Assembly: GCF_014202345.1 (NCBI RefSeq)
Contig: NZ_JACHGO010000006.1
Span: 1-64,000, forward strand
Direction: 5' to 3'
Origin: Desulfovibrio intestinalis
GTDB lineage: Bacteria > Desulfobacterota > Desulfovibrionia > Desulfovibrionales > Desulfovibrionaceae
Length of the DNA: 64,000 nt
Shown one piece after another: positions 1 to 8,544 of this stretch. The translations under genes and the position numbers were made by a program. Within the stretch, counting starts at the first letter, position 1, and each line of letters starts with the position of its first letter. A model generated the notes under the pieces. That model had not been told where the DNA came from and made no database searches. It was given only the letters and a program-made list of their open reading frames with translations.

Positions 1-104
1 TACTAGGCTGACGCCGTATATATGCGAGCATCCGAACGAATTTCCAAAGTCTATTTTCCCTTGACCATAGGGCGGGGCCATATATGCTCTAAATACCCTG
101 CCCA

Positions 105-1775
105 TCATATTTTTAGTGGAGCTTCGCCTGAGCTTTCACTGGACATGACGCAATTTCTTTGCCGCTTTTTACCCGCATAAAGATAAAAGTCCGCTTCCTT
201 GATGAGAGCGTCGAAAGATTTACCCGGAGCATACTCCACCACTCCCAAAGTGATGGTGGTGTTGATGGCGATGTCGCCATCGTGAATCGTAGTGCTTTCC
301 ACTGTTTGACGCAGGGTTTCTGCCAGAACCAGGCCTTCTTTCAGTGAGCTTGAAAGGGCAAGAATAAGAAACTCTTCGCCGCCCCAGCGCGAGGCGCTGT
401 CTTCGGGGTGAATATTCTGGCGAAAAATCTCGGCAATGGCCTTCAGCACCACGTCGCCCGTATTATGGCCGTAGGTGTCATTGACGGACTTGAAGTGGTC
501 AATGTCTGCCAGTACAAGGCAAAACTGAAGCCCGTCCCGCTGAGCACGCGAAAACTCCTCTTCCAGCCTTTCGTACATGGCCCGGCGGTTGAGCAGGCCG
601 GTAAGAAAGTCACTGTATGCCACCCGCTGTAATTCACGATAGGCATCATCCAGCTTGTTTTTTTCCTTCCTCAGCTCGGCCTCGTCTTCCTTGAGCTTGC
701 CGATGAAAATATTGACCATGCTGGTGAGCCTGCGCTCGAAAAGAACCATCATGCCTATATATAGCAGGCTGATGATGGAAATTATTTTGGCGTAGGAAGA
801 TATTTGATTTTTGAAAGCCCTATCGAAATCAGCCTCACGCTTTGCCACCAGAGACACCATATCGTCAGTGTGAATGCCGGTGCATATAATCCAGTCAAAG
901 GGCTTGTACAGCTGGGCGTAGGCGAGTTTTTCAGTCACTTCGTCCGAATGGATTTTATTGAACTGGTAGGTAAAATAGACGCTCCCGTGCTTGAGCACGC
1001 CCTCCAGCTCTTCCTTGTAGGGCAGATTACCCGCAGGGTCGGCGGTTTCAGTGGACAGCAGCACCTCTTCATCACCTACCAGCGACGGGTGCACGACGCG
1101 CACGGCATAGTCTGCCCCGCCGTTGTAATTGCGAACACCGTTAATCCAAATGTACTGATTAAGTGAAAACCGCAGGCTGCGCACAATGGCGATGCTGCGG
1201 CTTTTGGCGATATTGTCTATGGCCTCCCTGACAGCAAAAATGGCAACCATACGGTTATCGCCGAGATTACTGGCGGCCCACACAGGAAATTCTTCCGACG
1301 GCCCCTGCTGCGAGCGCTTGAACTCAACAAGCAGCTTGGGCACAAGGGCATCCTCGTCTGTCCATAGAATTTTCTGGCTTTCACGGTCATAAACGGCCAG
1401 ACCAATGCCTGTGTTGTGCAAAACGAACCGGGTGGTACGCTTGGTCACTTTGGGGTCAAAGCCATTTATAATGTCCTGTGTGCTCATTTTAAGGGCAGAC
1501 AGCATGGCGCACTGGGCTTCGGCCAAAGTCTGGTATTCCTTGTACACAGTCAGGCGTATGGCTTCTATTTCGGCAACAACCCTTTCAACCCTTTCTGCCA
1601 GGGTGTCTTTTTTTTCCTTGAATATGCGCGTCCTGGATTCGCCGACCATCATATCAAACTGCTTGCGAACCGAAATGAAATAGGGCACCGACAGCGCCAC
1701 AGAAAGGGCCAACAGCGCCAGAAACCCTGTTACGTAATAGAATACGCGAATTTTTCTTTTGGCCAGTTTTTCCAT
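105..1775 (-). CDS. Membrane diguanylate cyclase, Cache sensor + GGDEF
   Basis: Predicted inner-membrane enzyme making cyclic-di-GMP from two GTP. Residues ~11-33 form a first membrane segment, followed by a ~300-residue periplasmic sensor of Cache type (two-helix start, then a mixed region with ...GNLPYKEELEGVLKHGSVYFTY-like Cache signature pieces), a second membrane segment near 330-350, a short coiled linker and a C-terminal GGDEF domain. The active-site loop reads GGEEF at about 465-469, so catalysis looks intact. The inhibitory I-site normally reads RxxD seven residues before the loop; here it reads HPED, so the Arg is missing. The start ATG at 1775 gives the membrane anchor directly. 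It stands alone: glmS lies upstream on the same strand behind a terminator. The ligand cannot be told from sequence. Confidence 0.9.
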   Translation of the reverse strand: MEKLAKRKIRVFYYVTGFLALLALSVALSVPYFISVRKQFDMMVGESRTRIFKEKKDTLAERVERVVAEIEAIRLTVYKEYQTLAEAQCAMLSALKMSTQDIINGFDPKVTKRTTRFVLHNTGIGLAVYDRESQKILWTDEDALVPKLLVEFKRSQQGPSEEFPVWAASNLGDNRMVAIFAVREAIDNIAKSRSIAIVRSLRFSLNQYIWINGVRNYNGGADYAVRVVHPSLVGDEEVLLSTETADPAGNLPYKEELEGVLKHGSVYFTYQFNKIHSDEVTEKLAYAQLYKPFDWIICTGIHTDDMVSLVAKREADFDRAFKNQISSYAKIISIISLLYIGMMVLFERRLTSMVNIFIGKLKEDEAELRKEKNKLDDAYRELQRVAYSDFLTGLLNRRAMYERLEEEFSRAQRDGLQFCLVLADIDHFKSVNDTYGHNTGDVVLKAIAEIFRQNIHPEDSASRWGGEEFLILALSSSLKEGLVLAETLRQTVESTTIHDGDIAINTTITLGVVEYAPGKSFDALIKEADFYLYAGKKRQRNCVMSSESSGEAPLKI

Positions 1776-1934
1776 TCTGTAACCTTATTGGCGGCAGCGC
1801 CTTTACATCCTCTATAAAACTTTTCGCAACAAGTGCAGAAAAGCTTTATGGCATCCTAGCAAAAGACTTTTTTATTTAAAAGATCTCCTTCGTATTTCCT
1901 GTTTTTCATAAATTTGGCATTTCTCCATAAAAAA

Positions 1935-1957
1935 GAAGCCCCTGAAACAGGGGCTTC
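1935..1957 (-). terminator. Rho-independent terminator of glmS
   Basis: Perfect 10-bp stem (GAAGCCCCTG / CAGGGGCTTC) with a 3-nt loop. Read on the minus strand it is followed by a run of T (complement of 1928-1934). It lies 26 bases past the glmS stop. Confidence 0.9.
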
Positions 1958-1982
1958 ACAATACGCCAATGGCAACTGCAAA

Positions 1983-3809
1983 TTACTCGACGGTCACGCT
2001 CTTGGCCAGGTTGCGCGGCTGGTCCACGTCCTTGCCAAGATAGTCCGCAGTTTCGTAGCTGAACAGCTGCAGCGCCGGAAGCGCCAGAAAAGCCGAAAGC
2101 GGGCCAGGCAGCGCCGGAATATCCCAGCGGTCCTCGGCATCCAGCTCCACACCCTTGTTGGTCAGGGCTATAACCTGTCCCTGCCGGGCCTGAACCTCGA
2201 CCATATTGGATTTCACCTTGGGCAACAGGGCATCGTCCAGCGCCAGGGCAAAGGTGGGGAAGCTCGGGTCAATAAGCGCGATGGGGCCGTGCTTCATTTC
2301 GCCTGCCGCATAGCCCTCGGCATGAATGTAGGAAAGCTCTTTGAGCTTGAGCGCGCCTTCCAGAGCCAGAGGATAGCAATGCCCGCGGCCCAGATAGAAG
2401 AAATTGTTTACCTGGGCATATTTGCGTGAGATTTCCTTGGCACGCTCATGCATTGCGGGCAAACTGCCGTCCAGCAGAGCAGGCAGATTTTCCAGTATTT
2501 GCAGATTGTTGCGGCTTTCTTCCACAGACAGGCAGCCCTTACGCGTGCCCCAATACAGAGCCATAAGGGTCAGCATGAGCATCTGGCTGCACATGGCCTT
2601 TGTGGAGGCCACGCTGATTTCCGGCCCGGCCTGCGTGTAGAGCACGGCCGAAGCTTCGCGCGCAATGGACGAACCCACCACGTTGCACAGGCCAAGCACG
2701 GTCACGCCGTTCTGCTTTGCAATACGCAGGGCCGCCAGTGTGTCGGCAGTTTCGCCGCTCTGGCTGATGACAAGCACCATATCGTCCTTGTCCAGCAGCA
2801 GGGTATCGCGATAGCGAAACTCCGAGGCTATTTCCACCTGCACGGGCACGCGCGCCCAATGCTCCAGCAAGAGGCGTCCCCACAGGCCCGAATGGTAGGA
2901 CGTGCCGCAGGCCACGATGTGCAGGCGTTTGGGCACGGGCAGGTCATCCAGCTCTGCAAGGCGCACCATGCTCTTATCATCGTTCATACGGCCCGTGAGG
3001 CCGTCAGAAATGACGCGCGGCTGCTCAAAGATCTCCTTGAGCATAAAGTGTCGGTAGCCGCCCTTCTGGGCAGCCTGCATGTCCCACTGGATGGTCTGGG
3101 TTTCGTGGCTAACAGGGCTCAGATCTTCAAGACGCAAGATTTCGTAGCTGCTCGCCGTGGCGCGCACCAGATCGCCGTCCTGAAGAAAAACCACTTTCCG
3201 CGTGTAGGGCAGAAAGGCAGGAATGTCCGAAGCAACAAAATTTTCACCTGTTCCCTGTCCGAAGATCAGCGGGGCGGACATACGCGCGGCGTATATAACG
3301 CCGGGTTCGTTCTTGTCCATAAGACACACGGCGTAAGCGCCGTGGGCTTCCCGCAGGGCGGTGGCAAAGGCGTGCAACAGGTCGGGCGAAGTTTTGCGGC
3401 GCTCGGCAATAAGGTTGACCAGCACTTCTGTGTCTGTTTCTGAAGTGAAGGTGTAGCCCTTGCCTGTCAATTCCGCCTTGATCGTCTGATAATTTTCGAT
3501 GATGCCGTTGTGGACGATGGCCAGGGAGCCGTCGTTGCTGCAATGGGGGTGCGCGTTGCGCTCGGCGGGCACGCCGTGCGTGGCCCAGCGGGTATGCCCC
3601 ATGGCGCAGGTAGGCGTGGTAACAGACTCGTGGGCGAGCTTTTCTTCCAGCGCCGCCAGTTTGCCCATGGCACGCACCACATGGATGTCGTCCTGGCGCA
3701 CAAAGGCCACGCCAGCGGAGTCATAGCCGCGATATTCAAGCCTGCGCAGCCCTTCCACAACAACGGGAACAGCTGGTCTGTGTCCTGCGTAACCGATAAT
3801 GCCGCACAT
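1983..3809 (-). CDS. glmS: Glutamine-fructose-6-phosphate aminotransferase (isomerizing)
   Basis: Makes glucosamine-6-phosphate from fructose-6-phosphate and glutamine, the first step of UDP-GlcNAc synthesis for peptidoglycan and LPS; cytosolic. 608 aa, the normal length. The start at 3809 is chosen because it gives MCGIIGYAG, exposing the catalytic Cys after Met removal, and it has an AAGGAGG ribosome site; the open frame continues 22 codons upstream without support. Residues 1-~220 are the class-II glutaminase domain (RGYDSAG, GHTRWATHG), followed by two SIS sugar-isomerase domains (ACGTSYHSG, SQSGETADT, EISVASTKA) and the family C-terminus ending KSVTVE. Single-gene unit bounded by a strong terminator. 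No glmS ribozyme was recognised upstream, as expected outside Firmicutes. Confidence 0.98.
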   Translation of the reverse strand: MCGIIGYAGHRPAVPVVVEGLRRLEYRGYDSAGVAFVRQDDIHVVRAMGKLAALEEKLAHESVTTPTCAMGHTRWATHGVPAERNAHPHCSNDGSLAIVHNGIIENYQTIKAELTGKGYTFTSETDTEVLVNLIAERRKTSPDLLHAFATALREAHGAYAVCLMDKNEPGVIYAARMSAPLIFGQGTGENFVASDIPAFLPYTRKVVFLQDGDLVRATASSYEILRLEDLSPVSHETQTIQWDMQAAQKGGYRHFMLKEIFEQPRVISDGLTGRMNDDKSMVRLAELDDLPVPKRLHIVACGTSYHSGLWGRLLLEHWARVPVQVEIASEFRYRDTLLLDKDDMVLVISQSGETADTLAALRIAKQNGVTVLGLCNVVGSSIAREASAVLYTQAGPEISVASTKAMCSQMLMLTLMALYWGTRKGCLSVEESRNNLQILENLPALLDGSLPAMHERAKEISRKYAQVNNFFYLGRGHCYPLALEGALKLKELSYIHAEGYAAGEMKHGPIALIDPSFPTFALALDDALLPKVKSNMVEVQARQGQVIALTNKGVELDAEDRWDIPALPGPLSAFLALPALQLFSYETADYLGKDVDQPRNLAKSVTVE

Positions 3810-3949
3810 AACGTGCCTCCTTATATACCGCCGGAAGACCGTGCCTCCGGCACCGCGAAAATCCACGGCGCTCAAACGTCATTGCCGTTCTTTGTCAGGG
3901 CCTGTTTGCCCCGGCCAATCATGACAACATGCCTTGCTCTGACAAACAA

Positions 3950-3976
3950 GGCCGGAGCCGTCAAGCGGCTCCGGCC
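3950..3976 (-). terminator. Hairpin after the PpiD-like gene
   Basis: Perfect 11-bp GC-rich stem (GGCCGGAGCCG / CGGCTCCGGCC), loop 5. On the minus strand it is followed by TTGTTTGTC, only moderately T-rich. It lies 108 bases past the stop of the foldase gene and probably ends that transcript. Confidence 0.6.
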
Positions 3977-4083
3977 AGAATATTCTCGGATCAGGCGCGA
4001 AAGCCTTTTTTTTCAAGCCTGTCAGGGATTCTACGGTATTTCATCCGCACGCAAATATCCTCTGTCAGACAGTCGAAACGTTA

Positions 4084-6003
4084 TTACATGTTCTTCCGGT
4101 CAACAAAATCTTCGTTGTACACTTCGATCTTGGCGCCGGAAGCAAGGCGCTGCATAAACATTTCAAACAGGCCGTCAGCACGGTCACGGGTAACGGCGTT
4201 GCCCATGATGTCCTTGACCATATCCCATTCGCCAGCGTCGGGAGCCTGCACGCCTTTAACACGCACCAGAACAGCGCCAGCGCCGTTATCACCCTCAACA
4301 GCGTAGGCCACGGGCAGCCATTGCCCGGCCTTGGCTTCAAACAGGGCTGCGGCCATTTCCGTATCGGGAGCAAAGCTTGCCAGGCCGCCGTTGCGCTCCA
4401 CGCCCTTGATGTTTTTGATTTCGCGGCCCTTGAGGCCCGCTGCGCCAAGCGGAGCGGCATCCAGCTCCTTGCGCAGCTGCGCGGCCGCATCCATAGCTGC
4501 CACAAGCGCTTTCTGCGCAACAAGCACCTTGACGATCTGGTCCTTTACGGATTCAAGGGGAGCTGTTGTCGCGGGTTCGGATTTGATCACACGGGCCACC
4601 ACATAGGATTTTCCGGCCTCAAGGGCCGAGTCCACAGGATTGCCCGCGGGGGTGCCCACAAGGGTCGCCGCGCCAGCGGCGGTGACGCCCAGCGTTTTCT
4701 CAAGTTCTGCCGCTGAAAGCAGACCGGTATCGCCCCATTTGAGGCCATACTTTTCCGCGCCCTGCTTCAGGGGGCGGCCAAGAATGTTGTCTTCAACAAG
4801 GCTGTCGACCACGTCGTGAAGCTTGTCCACGCCCTGTTCCTGAGTCATGGCCGCCAGCACCTGGGCTTCGACCTGCTTGAAGGGCGGCAGACCGCCAGCC
4901 TTCTTTTCTTCAACCTTGATGATGTGCAAGCCAAACTGGGTACGCACCGGAGCGGAAACCTTGCCCGCGTCCAGAGCAAAAGCGGCGTCTTCAAAGGGTT
5001 TGACCGTCATGCTGCGTTTGACCCAGCCAAGTTCGCCACCAGGGCCGGCGGCGTTGGGGCCATTGTGCTCATCGGCCACTGCGGCAAAACTTTTGCCGGA
5101 TTTGATCTCAGCTTCAATCTTGGCAACCTGATCCCCGGCCTTTTTCACTTCGTCTGCAGACGCGTCTTCAGCCAGCGGCACAAGAATATGGGCGACCTTA
5201 ACTTCTTCTTTCTGCTCGAAACGGGCAGCGTTGTCTTCATACCATTTCTGCGCGTCGGCGGAGCTGATGCTGCTGGCTTTTACCAAATCCTGAGGATTGA
5301 CCAGAACATACGAGATATCTGCCTTGGCGGGCACGGCAAATTGCGCCTTATTGCTTTCGTAGAAGTCGGCCACTTCCGCTTCAGTAGGCTTGATGGAAGG
5401 GGCGAACTCTGCGGAATCTATAAAAATGTAGTCCACATCACGCTTTTCGCGCAAAAATTCAAAACGCTTCTGCGCTTCGGCGGGATCAGCCCAGGCAGGA
5501 GCCGTCACCATAGCGTAAATCTTCTGCCGCAGCATGTCGCGCGAGGTGTCCTGCTCAAACTGTGCAGGGGCAATACGCTGTGCTGCCAGCACGCGGGTGT
5601 ATACGTTGGGATCAAACTGCCCGTTTTCGTTCTGGAAGCTCTTGATGCCGCCGATGGCCATGCGCAGTTCCAGAGGCGTAATTGTTACGCCCGTGCGAGC
5701 CGCTTCCTGCGACAGCAACACCTGTGTGACAAGATCACGCAGCACCTGACGGCCCAGCTGCTGTTCCTTCAGCTGCTCGCGGGTGAGCGAGGGGTCGTTG
5801 CGCAGCAGATTTTCTTCTGCATTGCGGTAGGCATATTCAAATTCACGCATGGTAATGGCGTCGCCATTAACCACGGCCACAAGGGTGCCCGCGCTGCGGT
5901 CGTTAAAATTGCCCACGCCCCAGAAAACAAAGACGAGGATGATGAGCACAAAGGCCAGTTTGACGCCCAGGGACTGTGATTTATCGCGGATATACTCAAG
6001 CAT
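4084..6003 (-). CDS. PpiD/SurA-type membrane-anchored peptidyl-prolyl isomerase
   Basis: Predicted periplasmic folding factor tethered to the inner membrane. 639 aa from the ATG at 6003, which has GGAG 7 bases upstream; a further ATG at 6021 lacks support. The N-terminus MLEYIRDKSQS is followed by one hydrophobic segment (~residues 12-34), a SurA/PpiD-like chaperone region (~35-260), one parvulin-type PPIC rotamase domain (~265-365, with AHILV...ELGWV...FGLHIIKV) and a C-terminal chaperone half. Size and layout match PpiD (~620 aa) rather than SurA, which is soluble and usually has two parvulin domains. It follows the sigma-54 activator gene on the same strand, separated by a large inverted repeat, so co-transcription is doubtful. 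Confidence 0.88.
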   Translation of the reverse strand: MLEYIRDKSQSLGVKLAFVLIILVFVFWGVGNFNDRSAGTLVAVVNGDAITMREFEYAYRNAEENLLRNDPSLTREQLKEQQLGRQVLRDLVTQVLLSQEAARTGVTITPLELRMAIGGIKSFQNENGQFDPNVYTRVLAAQRIAPAQFEQDTSRDMLRQKIYAMVTAPAWADPAEAQKRFEFLREKRDVDYIFIDSAEFAPSIKPTEAEVADFYESNKAQFAVPAKADISYVLVNPQDLVKASSISSADAQKWYEDNAARFEQKEEVKVAHILVPLAEDASADEVKKAGDQVAKIEAEIKSGKSFAAVADEHNGPNAAGPGGELGWVKRSMTVKPFEDAAFALDAGKVSAPVRTQFGLHIIKVEEKKAGGLPPFKQVEAQVLAAMTQEQGVDKLHDVVDSLVEDNILGRPLKQGAEKYGLKWGDTGLLSAAELEKTLGVTAAGAATLVGTPAGNPVDSALEAGKSYVVARVIKSEPATTAPLESVKDQIVKVLVAQKALVAAMDAAAQLRKELDAAPLGAAGLKGREIKNIKGVERNGGLASFAPDTEMAAALFEAKAGQWLPVAYAVEGDNGAGAVLVRVKGVQAPDAGEWDMVKDIMGNAVTRDRADGLFEMFMQRLASGAKIEVYNEDFVDRKNM

Positions 6004-6142
6004 GCGGACTCCGGAATGCATAATTGCTTTTGACGTAGAGCGGCATCATATGCGCAATCTGGTGGAAACTCAAGAAAGACTGAGCAATCGCCGGAAAAGG
6101 CTTCTGCTCGTCTTAGGAAGCACTGATTAAAGAGCCTCCTGT

Positions 6143-6262
6143 AAACGCGCAGTTATTTCGTTTGGCAAGGCGCGACCTTTTTTTGAAGCAGGAGTGGACT
6201 CTTCCATCCTCGACTGTTTCAAAAAAAGGTCGCGCCTTGCCAAACGGAATAACTCAGCGTTT
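6143..6262. repeat. 120-bp imperfect palindrome with 45-bp arms
   Basis: The arms 6143-6187 and 6218-6262 are reverse complements with three mismatches (one in the inner 37 bp), around a 30-base loop. It begins 4 bases past the activator stop (6266) and ends 140 bases short of the downstream gene. As RNA it would fold into a very long stem, far longer than a normal terminator. The arms contain a run of seven T or A. It may be a terminator, a small non-autonomous mobile element remnant or a processing site; the sequence alone does not decide. Confidence 0.85.
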
Positions 6263-6265
6263 CCC

Positions 6266-7915
6266 TTATTGTATGCCCAACTTGCGCATGCGGTGCTGCA
6301 AGGTCGAGCGCGGCACATCAAGTAGATCTGCGGCGCCGCCAGGGCCGGAAAGCTTGCCTCCGCTGAGGCGCAACGCCTTTTCAATGTGCGCTTTTTCATT
6401 TTCTTCAAGCGTGGGTAAAACCGACAAGCCACCAGCATTTTCTGCTGCTGACTGAGGCACAATAGGCACCTGCCAACCGCCGGAAGGCGGGCCAGGGGGC
6501 GACGTGACCGTCGGAACTGTTGGGCCTGGCACAATGCCCTCTGCCGGAATTTTCCAGAGATGCAGGGCTTCTGCTACGAAATTGTCAGTAATAGGGCCGT
6601 CCAGAGTTTGCAGCAGCAGGCGGCTTACCACGTTGCGCAGTTCGCGCGTGTTGCCGGGCCAGCGGTGCTCATACAGCGCTTCCATAACAGAACGAGAAAG
6701 TTTTGGCGGCGTTATTTCGTATTCTTTGGCGAATTGCTGCACAAAATGATCAACGAACAAGGGAATATCGTTCTTTCTTTCACGAAGAGGCGGCATGCGC
6801 AGCACAACTGATCCGAGGCGATAATACAGGTCTCGGCGCAGGCGTCCTTCGTCCATAGCTGCCCCAAGATCTATATTGGTGGCAGACATGACGCGGATAT
6901 CAACGCCAATGGGCGAAGCTTCGCCCACACGCTCAAAAGAGTTTTCTTCAAGCACCTGCAAAAGCTTGCTCTGCATCTCGGGCGCAAGTTCGCCTATTTC
7001 GTCCAGAAAAAGCGTCCCGCCCTGCGCCAGCTCCACACGGCCCATGCGTTTGCTGGTGGCTCCAGTAAAAGCCCCCTTGGCATAGCCAAACATTTCGCTT
7101 TCAAACAGGGTAGGGGGCAGGGAAGGACAGTTGACCTTCACAAAGTTGCTTCCCCGGCGCGGGCTGTGACGATGCAGCCAGCGGGCCATCATGCTTTTGC
7201 CTGTGCCCGTTTCGCCAACAATCATTACCGATATATGCAGCTTGGCCACCTTGCGGGCCAGGGCCATAAGCCTGTGCATGTCAGGGGTTTCAAGCAGGTT
7301 GGACGACAGCAGGATACTGCCCGTGGTGTCAACGTCGGGCGCTTGCGGCAGGGTAGCGTGCGCGGCGCGGGCTTTTTCAAGGCGTTCTTCAGACAGCACG
7401 GCAAAAAGAAAGCTGGACAGCACCGGACTCAATTCCAAAAGAACATTGAGGATCTGCACGATGTTTTCCGGCGGCTTCACAAAGGATACGTGCAGCGTGC
7501 CGATAACTTCGCCACTGATAATCAGGGGCAGGGCAATGGTGGAGTTGAGCCCTACTGTAGAAAGGGGCATGGGAGAGTCGCCAAAGTCGTGGTTTGCCAG
7601 GTCATTGATAACCACGGGCTTGCGCGAGGCGATGGCAAGCCCGGCCACCGTGTTCTGGGCAATACGCGTGTTGGAGAGCGATTCCACCACTGTGCCGTCG
7701 GCTGCCGTAAAAAGATTGAGAAATTCTCTCTCGGCATCATAAAGATTGATGCAGAAACGGTCATAGTGAAACAAAACGCGCAGCTGTTTAGATAGCATGC
7801 GAAAAAAAGCATTACGGTCCATTTTTCCCACAACCAGCCGGGCCAGGTGATGCACAACCTGGCCTACTGTCTGGGAAGGATTACTCAAACCGTCTGCTGA
7901 AATCTCGTAGGGCAT
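6266..7915 (-). CDS. GAF-domain sigma-54-dependent transcriptional activator
   Basis: 549-aa enhancer-binding protein of NorR/FhlA-like layout. Residues ~20-175 form a GAF sensor domain, the AAA+ ATPase has Walker A GETGTGKS at 234-241 and the sigma-54 contact loop GAFTGA at 281-286, then FLDEIGEL for Walker B, and a Fis-type helix-turn-helix occupies the last ~45 residues (DLLDVPRSTLQHRMRKLGI). It is transcribed away from the lyase/transporter cluster that starts at 8256. That cluster has a perfect -24/-12 promoter, so this is very likely its dedicated activator, with the GAF domain sensing the substrate or a derivative. There is no receiver domain, so a kinase partner is not expected. The ligand is unknown. 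Confidence 0.93.
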   Translation of the reverse strand: MPYEISADGLSNPSQTVGQVVHHLARLVVGKMDRNAFFRMLSKQLRVLFHYDRFCINLYDAEREFLNLFTAADGTVVESLSNTRIAQNTVAGLAIASRKPVVINDLANHDFGDSPMPLSTVGLNSTIALPLIISGEVIGTLHVSFVKPPENIVQILNVLLELSPVLSSFLFAVLSEERLEKARAAHATLPQAPDVDTTGSILLSSNLLETPDMHRLMALARKVAKLHISVMIVGETGTGKSMMARWLHRHSPRRGSNFVKVNCPSLPPTLFESEMFGYAKGAFTGATSKRMGRVELAQGGTLFLDEIGELAPEMQSKLLQVLEENSFERVGEASPIGVDIRVMSATNIDLGAAMDEGRLRRDLYYRLGSVVLRMPPLRERKNDIPLFVDHFVQQFAKEYEITPPKLSRSVMEALYEHRWPGNTRELRNVVSRLLLQTLDGPITDNFVAEALHLWKIPAEGIVPGPTVPTVTSPPGPPSGGWQVPIVPQSAAENAGGLSVLPTLEENEKAHIEKALRLSGGKLSGPGGAADLLDVPRSTLQHRMRKLGIQ

Positions 7916-7969
7916 AACTCACCTCTGCCCATATTTAATCATTCCGTTGCCCAAATACAAGCAGTTTTA

Positions 7970-8004
7970 CCCAAAATGGGCATTATTAATTGGTCAACCA
8001 ATCA
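7970..8004. promoter_or_regulatory. Candidate activator-binding sites (UAS)
   Basis: Two short palindromes lie in the divergent region between the activator start (7915) and the sigma-54 promoter: CCCA-AAA-TGGG at 7970-7980 and ATTGGT-CA-ACCAAT at 7989-8002. They sit about 80-115 bases before the inferred transcription start, where enhancer sites of sigma-54 activators are normally found. Assignment to this activator is inferred. Confidence 0.5.
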
Positions 8005-8058
8005 ACATTGTGAAAAAAAATCCTTATATGGCGCTGATTACCCACCTTTCTACTATTT

Positions 8059-8074
8059 TGGCATGCACCTTGCT
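8059..8074 (+). promoter_or_regulatory. Sigma-54 (-24/-12) promoter
   Basis: TGGCATG-N4-TTGCT, with the invariant GG (8060-8061) and GC (8072-8073) exactly 10 bases apart, matches the RpoN consensus. Transcription should begin near 8085, leaving a ~170-base leader before the first gene of the cluster at 8256. Confidence 0.9.
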
Positions 8075-8255
8075 TATACCTGGTCAAGACTAGGGTACAA
8101 CAAGTGATCAAATTGTATATGCGGTGTAATACAAGATTTTTGTCTAGTATTTAATTACACAGCAAATGCATTTACGCATAAAAAGTATGCAATTTAGAGA
8201 TCTCTTGTACATCAATTTACGTTTTATTACTACCATACTATCCAAGGAGACAAGT

Positions 8256-8540
8256 ATGACAACCCACTTTGTGGTGCATGAACCCGGCGACAGCGTCGGC
8301 GTGGTCGTGGTTGAAGGCGTCAAGAAGGGCGACCAACTCAACGGCTGGGTAATGGACGGCGACACCACCTTGGTGTTTGAAACTCTGAGCGACATTCCGA
8401 TCGGTCACAAGATTGCCCTTCAGGATCTTGCTGAAGGCGACACCGTTATCAAATACGGCACCGACATCGGCAAGGTGGTCAAGCCCATCAAGCGTGGCGA
8501 GCACCTGCATGTGCACAACGTCAAAACCAAGAGGTGGTAA
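8256..8540 (+). CDS. UxaA-family lyase, small (SAF-domain) subunit; SuyA-like
   Basis: 94-aa protein corresponding to the N-terminal SAF-like domain of altronate/galactarate dehydratases, here as a separate subunit. Start ATG at 8256 has AAGGAGA 6 bases upstream. Conserved family features are the HVHN motif near the C-terminus and an [12 protein letters not shown] segment. Separate small and large chains of ~94 and ~386 aa are the arrangement known for (2R)-sulfolactate sulfo-lyase (SuyAB), which releases sulfite from sulfolactate to give pyruvate; in altronate dehydratase the two parts are fused. Overall similarity to SuyA is from memory and was not checked. The large-subunit gene follows after 4 bases. 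Confidence 0.85.
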   Translation: MTTHFVVHEPGDSVGVVVVEGVKKGDQLNGWVMDGDTTLVFETLSDIPIGHKIALQDLAEGDTVIKYGTDIGKVVKPIKRGEHLHVHNVKTKRW

Positions 8541-8544
8541 ACCA

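Noticed and set aside
6127..6534. Second gene spanning the large inverted repeat on the minus strand
   Set aside because: The frame overlaps the end of the clear sigma-54 activator gene and consists of repeat-derived residues.
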